Assembly (NCBI GenBank): GCA_028293225.1
Contig: JAQGPE010000279.1
Span: 1-5,152 of the forward strand
From: Akkermansiaceae bacterium
GTDB lineage: Bacteria > Verrucomicrobiota > Verrucomicrobiia > Verrucomicrobiales > Akkermansiaceae
DNA length: 5,152 nucleotides
Reading direction: 5' to 3'
Within the stretch, counting starts at the first letter, position 1. Each line of letters opens with the position of its first letter. The notes under the pieces are model-generated. The model searched no databases. It was not told the origin of the DNA and worked only from the letters and a program-made list of their open reading frames with translations. This document shows, piece after piece, positions 1 to 5,152 of this stretch. The position numbers were made by a program, and so were the translations under genes.

Positions 1-1335
1 AAGTACGGTGACGTAGTAGCTGCCCGCGCTCGATGCGCTGTAGGTGGTGTTGGTTGCGCCGGAGATGGCAGCGCCGTCCTGATACCACTGGTAGGTCAGG
101 GTGCCGGAGGTCGAGGAGGCAACGGTCAGGGTGGTGGTGCCGCTGCTGATGGTGGCGGAAGCGGGCTGGGTCGAGATCACCGGCGGACGCAGGGTGGTGG
201 AGACGGTGGTGGTGCCGTAGGCCGCACCGTAGTCGGCGAGCTTGTCCCGCCAGATGCCGTGGTCATGGACGCTGCTCATGTCGTAGACGCCGGTCTGGAC
301 GCTGAACTCGATCCAGAGGCGCGGGCCATCGACCCGGAAGTAGTTGGCGTTCTGGGCGAGCGTGGTGCTGGATCCGGAGTAGCCGATGTAGGTCTCCGCA
401 AGCGCCTGGGGGCTGGTGTAGATGGCGAGCAGCTCGGAGGTTTCCGAGGTCGTCCGGGTATTCACCCAGGTCTGGATGTAGCTCAGAACCAGGGCCTGCT
501 GAGCAGAGGTCAGGGCGCTGTAAAGCTGGCCGCGGCCGGTGGTGGGGTAGACCTTGGGCTGGGTGGTGTCGTGCGCGCTGGTGGCGCCGGGGCCGGAGCC
601 GTTCGGGCCGAAGACCACATCGCTGAAGGTGCCGCTGAGCAGGGCCGAGGTCGTGAGCGTCGGGCGGAGCTGGGTCAGCAAGGTGCGCTGGGTGCCGAGC
701 GGGGCATAGGTGCCGGTGGTGTCGGTCCAGGAGTTTGGCTCGGTACCCGCGAACATGGGCGTGCAGCTCGCATAGGTGCCGTTATAGGTGATATTGTAGG
801 CAATGTGATGACCGCAGAGTTGCAGGGTCCATGCGGAGGTGGTGGACGGGGTGCCGATGAAGGCGATGAAGTATTTTCCGTAGCCCCATGCGCTGCTTTT
901 GGAGCCCTTGGCATTCGTGACTTCGCCGCTGATGTAGCGGTCGGCGGCGCGGATGTCGTCGAAGAGTTTCTTGCCGGTGGTGCCGAGAGCAGCCGTGGCG
1001 ACATCGAGCGCGGCAGTCTGCTGGGCGGTGGTGAGATTGCCGAGCATGAGGCCATTTCGGGTCGCGCCGCTGAAGCTGGTGGCCACGGGGATGTTTGACC
1101 AGACCTCGGCGTTCGTCAGGCTGAAGTTGTACTGGCAGGAGGTGTTCAGAGCGGAAGAAGTCGAGGAGTCGATGGCCGTCTTCTGCGTGGTGCTGAGCGT
1201 GGCGAGGAAGGCATTGGCCGCATCGACCACCGCCTGGGTATTGGCGGTGTCCGCCAGTGTGCGGCCGGGAAAGAGCGAGCCCACGAAGGCCAGAGCGGCG
1301 CAGAGCAGGGATCGGATGGGTGGATGAGTTTTCAT
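1..1335 (-). CDS. Exported DUF3500-family protein with C-terminal Ig-like domain (3' end cut by window edge)
   Basis: The frame is open from an ATG at 1335 to the window edge (445 codons, no stop), so the C-terminus is missing. Residues 1-28 look like a Sec signal peptide: basic start (MKTHPPIR), hydrophobic core (LLCAALAFVGSLF), and a likely cut after TLA28. Residues about 32-374 match the DUF3500 family as I know it: an N-terminal helix (ANAFLATLSTTQ, 41-51), W79-x-N-x-P83, RNGLMLGNL (93-101), GTPS (161-164), GHH (175-177), and a C-terminal block with DGPRLWIEF (336-344), HDH (357-359) and WRD (362-364). From residue 384 (nt 186 down to 1) there is one Ig-like repeat with the usual QPAS, YQWYQDG and AGSYYV signatures. 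More repeats or an anchoring signal may follow off-window. The family has no assigned reaction that I know of; export or surface location is inferred. No Shine-Dalgarno sequence is visible before the ATG (upstream bases CCCGCCTC). The gene is divergent from the kinase operon. Confidence 0.88.
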   Translation of the reverse strand, partial: MKTHPPIRSLLCAALAFVGSLFPGRTLADTANTQAVVDAANAFLATLSTTQKTAIDSSTSSALNTSCQYNFSLTNAEVWSNIPVATSFSGATRNGLMLGNLTTAQQTAALDVATAALGTTGKKLFDDIRAADRYISGEVTNAKGSKSSAWGYGKYFIAFIGTPSTTSAWTLQLCGHHIAYNITYNGTYASCTPMFAGTEPNSWTDTTGTYAPLGTQRTLLTQLRPTLTTSALLSGTFSDVVFGPNGSGPGATSAHDTTQPKVYPTTGRGQLYSALTSAQQALVLSYIQTWVNTRTTSETSELLAIYTSPQALAETYIGYSGSSTTLAQNANYFRVDGPRLWIEFSVQTGVYDMSSVHDHGIWRDKLADYGAAYGTTTVSTTLRPPVISTQPASATISSGTTTLTVASSTSGTLTYQWYQDGAAISGATNTTYSASSAGSYYVTVL

Positions 1336-1386
1336 GAGGCGGGATTTCGAGTCGTGCCGATCTAGCCACCGAATCACCGCCATGTC

Positions 1387-1403
1387 GTGTTAAGGAGTGT
1401 TAA
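1387..1403. promoter_or_regulatory. Tandem direct-repeat box, candidate OmpR/PhoB-type response regulator operator
   Basis: GTGTTAA occurs twice exactly, at 1387-1393 and 1397-1403, a 10-bp period (one helical turn), in the divergent intergenic region. On the other strand this reads TTAACA-N4-TTAACA. Regulators of the OmpR/PhoB family typically bind such head-to-tail half-sites spaced 10-11 bp; Bacillus PhoP (TTAACA-like) and enterobacterial PhoP (TGTTTA-like) are examples. The neighbouring operon encodes a regulator of this family, so autoregulation is likely but not shown. Toward the DUF3500 gene, a poor -10-like TAGATC lies at 1364-1359, placing the box near -43, where an activator could replace a -35 element. 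No convincing -10 was seen on the plus strand. Confidence 0.45.
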
Positions 1404-1430
1404 CGGAGCATGCTTCGGATTGTCGTCGCC

Positions 1431-1435
1431 GGGGG
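1431..1435 (+). promoter_or_regulatory. Probable ribosome binding site of the histidine kinase
   Basis: GGGGG lies 7 bases before the ATG at 1443 and favours that start. The competing ATG at 1410 has AAGGAG at 1392-1397 (12 bases away) and GGAG at 1405-1408 (1 base away), both badly spaced. It would also put the repeat box only 6 bp before the start codon. The ATG at 1455 has only a weak GGTGG upstream. Confidence 0.4.
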
Positions 1436-1442
1436 ATGTCCT

Positions 1443-3239
1443 ATGGTGGCAGGCATGGCGAAAAGCAGGCTGGCGGCGGGGAGGGAGTGGGCGTTTCTGG
1501 GCCTGCTGCTGGCGCTGTGCGCGGTGCTCGCGGTGCTGCAGTTCCGCTGGACGGGCGAGCTGGCGGAGGCGGAGATTGCGCGGCTGGGAGGGAAGGAAAA
1601 GGAACTGGCGGAGGACTTCTGCGCGCGTTTCGACCGGGAGCTGGGGGTGTCCTGCGCGGAGTTGGTGCCGGAATCCGGGACGCTGGATGCCGCGGGGATC
1701 ACGGCACGAATCCAGCGCTGGCGTGGGGGCGGACCGCGGCCGGTTTTTGGGCGGATCGCCCTTGCGATGCCGGGCGCGGGCGGGGCGACGCTGACCGGAT
1801 TTTCTCCCGTGGACGGGCGGCAAGTGGCCATGACGTGGCCGGAGGAATGGGCCGGGCTGCGGAGCAACCTGGAGTTGAAAGCGAAAGGCGGATCTCCGCC
1901 CTACACGGATCGCACCGGGATGCTGATCGAATTTCCGATCCACTCGTCGCGCGGTGAGGGTGGGCCGCCGGCGGGCGAGCGTGGCCCGCGCGGACCGAGG
2001 CCGCCCGATCGCGGGCGGCGGCAAGATCCGGATGACGGCGGAGATGGCCCGGGCGGGCCGCCTCCACCTGAGTCTGGCGGAGGAGCCGGTGGCGGGCCGG
2101 GAGGTCGCGGTGGCGCGGAAGCGGGCTGGGTGATCCTGGAACTCGACAGCGACTATCTGCATCGTACCTGGTTGCCGGAGTTGATCGGGCAGACGCTGAA
2201 TCCCCCGGGCCTTGAGATTCACCACGCGCGGGTTCTCCAAGATGGCGCGGTCCTTTTCGAGAGCGGCCCTGCCCTGGGTGCGAGCGGAGCGGTGCAGAAG
2301 TTTCCTTTCAACCTGCAGGGCCGGGGTGCGGGAGCGGGCAGGGACTCCGCGCCGCACAGTGCGCAGTGGGTGCTGGAGACCGCGCGAGTGCCCGGTCTGT
2401 TGGAGCGGACCGTGGCGGCGTCGCGGCTGCGGAATCTGGCGCTGGCGATCGGGGTGATGGGCCTGATCCTGGCGGCAGGCGTGCTGCTGGTGCGGCAGAC
2501 GCGGCGGGCGCGGATGCTGGCGCAGGCGCAGATGGATTTCGTGGCCAATGTTTCCCATGAACTGCGCACGCCACTGACGGTGATTCGCGGGGCTGCGCAC
2601 AATTTGAAGCGGGGAATCGTGAAGGATGCCGCGGGGGTGGAGCGTTACGCCGGGATGATCCTGCAGCATACGGACCAGCTCAATGAGATGGTGCAGCAGG
2701 TGCTGGATTTCTCCTCCTCGACGGGAAAACTGATGCTGAGCCATCAGCCGGTGGCGCTGGAGCCGCTGCTGCGTGAGGCACTGGCGAATACCACGGGGGA
2801 ATGTACGGCCTGCGTCGTGGAGGTGGAGATCGCTGCCAATCTGCCGTTGATCCAGGGCGATGGAGCGGCCCTGCGGCGGGCTTTCCAGAACCTGCTGGTG
2901 AATGCGGCCAAGCACGGTGGCAGTGGGCGGTGGATTGGGCTGACGGCAGGGGCGGGAGAGGATGGCTCCGTGGAGGTGAGAGTGGCGGATCGCGGTCCGG
3001 GGATTCCGAAGGGCGAACAAGCGGAGATTTTCAACGCCTTCTACCGCGGTGCGGCGGCGCGGGCGGGGCAGGTGCGGGGCAGTGGACTGGGTCTCGGGCT
3101 GGTGAGAGAGATTGTCACGGGGCACGGTGGCAGCATTTCGGTTTGCAGCGGGGAGGGGAGCGGTGCCACGTTTGTGGTGCGTCTGCCGTTGGTGGAGGCG
3201 TCCGGGAATGAAAGCGCGGCTGCTACTGGTGGAGGATGA
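1443..3239 (+). CDS. Membrane sensor histidine kinase, HAMP-less, with Gly/Pro-rich insert in the sensor domain
   Basis: This 598-residue kinase autophosphorylates on His and passes phosphate to the regulator encoded next to it. Membrane helix 1 is at about 17-32 (AFLGLLLALCAVLAV). An extracytoplasmic region follows to about 331, interrupted at 170-228 by a Gly/Pro/Arg/Asp-rich low-complexity stretch. Helix 2 is at about 332-350. Only a short basic linker (RQTRRARMLAQAQ) separates helix 2 from the HisKA domain, so no HAMP domain is present. The H-box is VSHELRTPLT with phospho-acceptor His372. The ATPase domain shows the N-box (NLLVNAAKH, 483-491), G1 (DRGPGIP, 516-522), F-box (IFNAFYRG, 529-536) and G2 (GSGLGLGL, 546-553). 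All catalytic motifs are intact. The signal is unknown. The start is uncertain: 1410 (609 aa) and 1455 (594 aa) are in-frame alternatives, and the latter still keeps helix 1. The last 32 bp overlap the regulator gene. Confidence 0.93.
   Translation: MVAGMAKSRLAAGREWAFLGLLLALCAVLAVLQFRWTGELAEAEIARLGGKEKELAEDFCARFDRELGVSCAELVPESGTLDAAGITARIQRWRGGGPRPVFGRIALAMPGAGGATLTGFSPVDGRQVAMTWPEEWAGLRSNLELKAKGGSPPYTDRTGMLIEFPIHSSRGEGGPPAGERGPRGPRPPDRGRRQDPDDGGDGPGGPPPPESGGGAGGGPGGRGGAEAGWVILELDSDYLHRTWLPELIGQTLNPPGLEIHHARVLQDGAVLFESGPALGASGAVQKFPFNLQGRGAGAGRDSAPHSAQWVLETARVPGLLERTVAASRLRNLALAIGVMGLILAAGVLLVRQTRRARMLAQAQMDFVANVSHELRTPLTVIRGAAHNLKRGIVKDAAGVERYAGMILQHTDQLNEMVQQVLDFSSSTGKLMLSHQPVALEPLLREALANTTGECTACVVEVEIAANLPLIQGDGAALRRAFQNLLVNAAKHGGSGRWIGLTAGAGEDGSVEVRVADRGPGIPKGEQAEIFNAFYRGAAARAGQVRGSGLGLGLVREIVTGHGGSISVCSGEGSGATFVVRLPLVEASGNESAAATGGG
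3194..3198 (+). promoter_or_regulatory. Ribosome binding site of the response regulator, inside the kinase gene
   Basis: GGAGG sits 9 bases before the ATG at 3208, within the last codons of the kinase. It fixes the regulator start at 3208 rather than at upstream ATGs in the same frame such as 3112, which would add about 32 residues unlike a receiver domain. The placement fits translational coupling of the two genes. Confidence 0.75.
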
Positions 3240-3897
3240 GCAGGGCATCGTCGAGGTGCTCGGCGATCTGCTGCGCTCGCAAGGGCACGAGGTCGACAGC
3301 TCGGGTGACGGAAGGACCGCTCTGCAGATGAGCGGCGAAACAGGCTACGATGTGCTGATCCTGGACGTGATGCTGCCCGGTGGCATGTCGGGCTACGAGA
3401 TCTGCCATGCGGTGCGCGAGCGCGGCTACGATGGCGGCATCCTGATGCTGACGGCGCGCGGCCAGGTGCAGGACCGGGTGACCGGACTGAAGACCGGCGC
3501 GGATGACTATCTGGTGAAGCCTTTCGATCCCGATGAGTTGCTGGCCCGGGTGGAGGCGCTGTTGCGGCGGGTGCACAAGGCGGACCTGACGCCGGTGATG
3601 TGCGTGAAGTTCGGCGAAGTCACCGCGGATTTCTCACGGGGTGAATTTTCACGGAGTGGACAGCCGCTGAGCCTTTCCGCGAAGGAGAGCGAACTGCTGC
3701 GGCTGCTGGTGAACCATCGCGGTCAGACCGTCAGCCGGGAGGCGATCCTGAAACAGGTGTGGAAGGAACAACCGTTCATCACGCCGCGGACCGTCGATGT
3801 CCACATCGCATGGCTGCGGCAGAAGATCGAGGATAAGGCCGAGACGCCGCGCTTCCTCCAGACGGTGCGGGGCGAGGGCTACCGTTTCAGTTTGTGA
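3208..3897 (+). CDS. OmpR/PhoB-family response regulator
   Basis: This 229-residue, normal-length regulator is a cytoplasmic transcription factor activated by the adjacent kinase. The receiver domain (about 3-120) starts with LLLVEDEQ, giving acidic-pocket residues E9 and D10. It has phospho-acceptor D53 in LILDVMLPGGMSG, switch Thr82 (MLTARG), Tyr101 and Lys104 (DDYLVKPFDPDEL). A short linker follows. The winged-helix DNA-binding domain (about 132-229) has the usual order: LSLSAKESELLRLL, then GQTVSREAILKQVW, the recognition helix RTVDVHIAWLRQKIE (194-208), and the wing hairpin TVRGEGYRF (219-227). The start at 3208 is supported by GGAGG and by homology to the conserved N-terminus. The gene overlaps the kinase by 32 bp and converges on the next gene with an 11-bp overlap. 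The repeat box at 1387-1403 is a plausible target. Family assignment is very secure; the specific regulon is unknown. Confidence 0.96.
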   Translation: MKARLLLVEDEQGIVEVLGDLLRSQGHEVDSSGDGRTALQMSGETGYDVLILDVMLPGGMSGYEICHAVRERGYDGGILMLTARGQVQDRVTGLKTGADDYLVKPFDPDELLARVEALLRRVHKADLTPVMCVKFGEVTADFSRGEFSRSGQPLSLSAKESELLRLLVNHRGQTVSREAILKQVWKEQPFITPRTVDVHIAWLRQKIEDKAETPRFLQTVRGEGYRFSL

Positions 3898-4351
3898 TGC
3901 TGGGTTCGGGTTCCTTTGAATAGGACCTGTAGATTTCCAGATCGGTCATGCTTTGAATTTCCGACCAAACTTGGTGACAGGATTTCAGCACCCATACTCC
4001 GACCGCCACGAAAAGTGGCCAGTGCAACAGGTGGCCTTGTTGGAGCCATTCAAGAACCCGATTGAAGGTGTCGAAAGCGTAGAGGGGCACGAAGATGATC
4101 AGGGAGGATGTCGTGCAGCTCCAGAGGTAGTCGAGGCCGACAGCCGTGACGGATCGCTTGGGGGCCGCACTGACTGGTTCAGGTGACGGCCGCAGGGGGC
4201 GGACCTGAAGCGCGACGGTGCCGAGGAAGAGCGGCAGCACCGAGAAGAGGTGCCCTCCGGCACCGGAAATCACGGCGGCAGCAATCAGGAGGAAGCCGCT
4301 CATGGCAACGGCCATCGCCCATCTGCGGAGCTTTTTGAACCGGGTCTCCAT
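3887..4351 (-). CDS. Small four-helix membrane protein, unknown function
   Basis: This 154-residue protein matches no family I recognise. It begins with a basic segment (METRFKKLRR), then probable membrane helices at about 12-30, 34-50, 79-94 and 108-126. A Pro/Ser/Arg-rich loop (51-68) separates the helix pairs, and a polar charged tail (127-154) ends the protein. The positive N-terminus suggests that both ends face the cytoplasm. Two paired helical hairpins are a common layout of small inner-membrane proteins, and no catalytic motif is visible. The 3' end overlaps the 3' end of the response regulator by 11 bp on opposite strands. No Shine-Dalgarno sequence precedes the ATG; Met13 or Met17 could be later starts but would trim helix 1. 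GC content is markedly lower than in the neighbours (about 51% for 3901-4080 by hand count). The regular hydrophobic pattern makes a real gene likely, though it may be lineage-restricted. Confidence 0.72.
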   Translation of the reverse strand: METRFKKLRRWAMAVAMSGFLLIAAAVISGAGGHLFSVLPLFLGTVALQVRPLRPSPEPVSAAPKRSVTAVGLDYLWSCTTSSLIIFVPLYAFDTFNRVLEWLQQGHLLHWPLFVAVGVWVLKSCHQVWSEIQSMTDLEIYRSYSKEPEPSITN

Positions 4352-4362
4352 GGCGGCAGTAT

Positions 4363-4399
4363 GACCGATGGCCGTTGTCCGGAAAGGCCGAACTCGGTC
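4363..4399. repeat. Nested inverted repeat upstream of the membrane protein gene
   Basis: GACCGA (4363-4368) pairs with TCGGTC (4394-4399). Inside it, GGCC (4370-4373) pairs with GGCC (4386-4389) around a 12-base loop, with a 1-base bulge on one side and 4 unpaired bases on the other. On the minus strand the structure ends 11 bases before the ATG at 4351. It could be a 5' leader hairpin or a protein-binding palindrome. There is no U-run to support a terminator. Confidence 0.3.
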
Positions 4400-4422
4400 G
4401 TGTCATCGTCGTCACTTTTCTT

Positions 4423-4465
4423 CCGGAGTGAGGGCTATCGCTTCAGGCGCCCGCATGCCCTCCGG
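4423..4465 (-). terminator. Weak candidate stem-loop directly after the MocR-type gene
   Basis: CCGGA (4423-4427) pairs with TCCGG (4461-4465), and GGGC (4432-4435) pairs with GCCC (4457-4460), with a 4-base bulge (GTGA) and a 21-base loop. The stem touches the stop codon of the gene at 4466-4468. In the direction of transcription it is followed by AAGAAAAG, not a T-run, so it is not a classical intrinsic terminator. It may protect the 3' end of the transcript or have no function. Confidence 0.2.
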
Positions 4466-5152
4466 CTAAGAGAGCAGTCCCGCGATCGCCCTGACCCCGC
4501 GGCGGAGTTCCGGGTGGCTGAGCGCGGCGAAGCCGATCTGGAGGCCGTCGCGGCGCTTCCAGCGGATGGCCCAGTTCGAGAGTGGCAGGACCGCGACGCC
4601 GCAGCCGTGGGCGGCCTCGGAAAAGGCGGCATCGTCGCGGCCCTCTGCCAGCCAGCCGACGGTCTGGAGGCCGGTCTGCGCGGGCTGAAGCACCAGCCGG
4701 TCACCCCAGTGCTTTTCCGTTTCGGTCATCAGGAGGTCGAGGTTTTCCGCATAGACCTGGCGCATGCGGCGGAGGTGGCGGCCGAAGTGACCCTCCGTGA
4801 TGAAGTCCCAGAGGATCGCCTGCTCCACCATCGGGCCGAAGCGATCGGTCAGGGAGCGGGCGGCCCGCATCGGCTCCACGAGATGCCGCGGCAGCACGAG
4901 ATAGCCCATGCGCAGGGAAGGGAAGAGCATCTTACTGAAGCTGCCGCTGAAGATGACGTTGCCGTCCGGGGCGAGGCCCTGCATTGCTGCGAGCGGGCGG
5001 CCGTCGAAGCGGAACTCCGAGTCGTAGTCGTCTTCAAAGATCCAGCCGCCGGTGGTGCGGGACCACTCCAGCAGCTTCAGGCGCCGGTCGAGCGGCAGGG
5101 CGACGCAGAGGGGGAATTTGTTCGCGGGGGTGACGTAGGCCAGCTTGGCGGC
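4466..5152 (-). CDS. MocR/PdxR-type transcriptional regulator, aminotransferase-like domain (5' end cut by window edge)
   Basis: The last 228 codons are present, open to the right edge; the stop is TAG at 4468-4466. MocR regulators join an N-terminal GntR winged helix to a fold-type I PLP domain and usually total about 450-500 residues, so roughly the C-terminal half is seen. Counting from the window edge, signatures are YVTPANKFPL (6-15, equivalent to the family's TPSHQ-P-G block), the EDDYDSEFR motif (40-48) that contributes the PLP-ring aspartate, GRPL (51-54), and SGSFSKMLFPSLRMGYL (69-85) with Lys74 as the PLP Schiff-base lysine. The C-terminal small domain ends with LQIGFAALSHPELRRGVRAIAGLL, given here as two parts: LQIGFAALSHPELRR and GVRAIAGLL. 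The EDDYDSEF form separates MocR proteins from ordinary aminotransferases. Such regulators often sense PLP or amino compounds and control vitamin B6, GABA or taurine genes, frequently divergent from them; the target here lies off-window. Confidence 0.9.
   Translation of the reverse strand, partial: AAKLAYVTPANKFPLCVALPLDRRLKLLEWSRTTGGWIFEDDYDSEFRFDGRPLAAMQGLAPDGNVIFSGSFSKMLFPSLRMGYLVLPRHLVEPMRAARSLTDRFGPMVEQAILWDFITEGHFGRHLRRMRQVYAENLDLLMTETEKHWGDRLVLQPAQTGLQTVGWLAEGRDDAAFSEAAHGCGVAVLPLSNWAIRWKRRDGLQIGFAALSHPELRRGVRAIAGLLS

Noticed and set aside
1..186. Possible DNA tandem repeats in the Thr/Ser-rich left end
   Set aside because: The repeated ACC/GGT-like codons come from Thr- and Ser-rich Ig-like sequence; no exact unit repeats in tandem.
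259..1098. A 279-codon plus-strand open frame antisense to the DUF3500 gene, Gly/Ala/Val-rich
   Set aside because: It is codon-aligned opposite the DUF3500 gene and stays open for the same codon-bias reason. The minus strand gives a signal peptide, family motifs and an Ig repeat.
782..1369. A minus-strand 195-codon frame overlapping the DUF3500 start region
   Set aside because: It lies in another frame of the same strand, has Arg/His-rich composition without motifs, and conflicts with the well-supported DUF3500 frame.
3112..3207. An upstream ATG at 3112 that would extend the response regulator by about 32 residues
   Set aside because: The extension is out-of-frame kinase sequence with no family resemblance. 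The start at 3208 matches the receiver N-terminus and has a good ribosome binding site.
1374..3248. A 624-codon open frame on the minus strand, fully antisense to the kinase and longer than it
   Set aside because: It is codon-aligned with the kinase, so its stops could arise only from kinase codons TTA, CTA or TCA, which are rare in high-GC genes. Its product is rich in Arg, Pro, His and Gln, with no recognisable domain, while the sense strand encodes all kinase motifs.
4352..4465. Possible small gene or RNA in the 114-bp gap
   Set aside because: Apart from the two inverted repeats there is no start codon with a ribosome binding site and a sensible frame, and no tRNA-like fold.

Overview
The window is a high-GC bacterial chromosome segment with five protein-coding genes, two of them cut by the window edges. 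The organism is inferred, not shown. A secreted DUF3500 protein fused to an immunoglobulin-like repeat, a histidine kinase with a Gly/Pro-rich sensor region, and the general gene style suggest Verrucomicrobia (Luteolibacter- or Haloferula-like). No marker gene is present to prove this. I saw no tRNA, rRNA, CRISPR array, insertion sequence or phage gene.

Layout. Positions 1-1335 (minus) hold the first 445 codons of an exported DUF3500 protein whose C-terminal end runs off the left edge. A short divergent intergenic region (about 1336-1442) contains a perfect 7-bp direct repeat at 10-bp spacing, which looks like a binding box for an OmpR/PhoB-type regulator. To the right, on the plus strand, are a membrane sensor histidine kinase (1443-3239) and an OmpR/PhoB-family response regulator (3208-3897). 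These two overlap by 32 bp and are probably co-transcribed and translationally coupled. A small four-helix membrane protein of unknown function (3887-4351, minus) converges on the regulator and overlaps it by 11 bp. After a 114-bp gap with two inverted repeats comes the C-terminal half of a MocR/PdxR-type regulator (4466-5152, minus), whose N-terminal DNA-binding domain lies beyond the right edge.

How the genes may work together (inference). The kinase senses a signal outside the inner membrane through a domain containing a disordered Gly/Pro/Arg/Asp-rich insert. It phosphorylates the regulator at Asp53. The regulator may bind the repeat box between the kinase and DUF3500 genes, controlling its own operon and possibly the exported DUF3500 protein. 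The membrane protein and the MocR regulator show no evident link to this circuit. The sequence does not demonstrate a new defence or mobile system. The best lead is the pairing of a two-component system with a divergently transcribed DUF3500-Ig exoprotein through a shared regulatory box.
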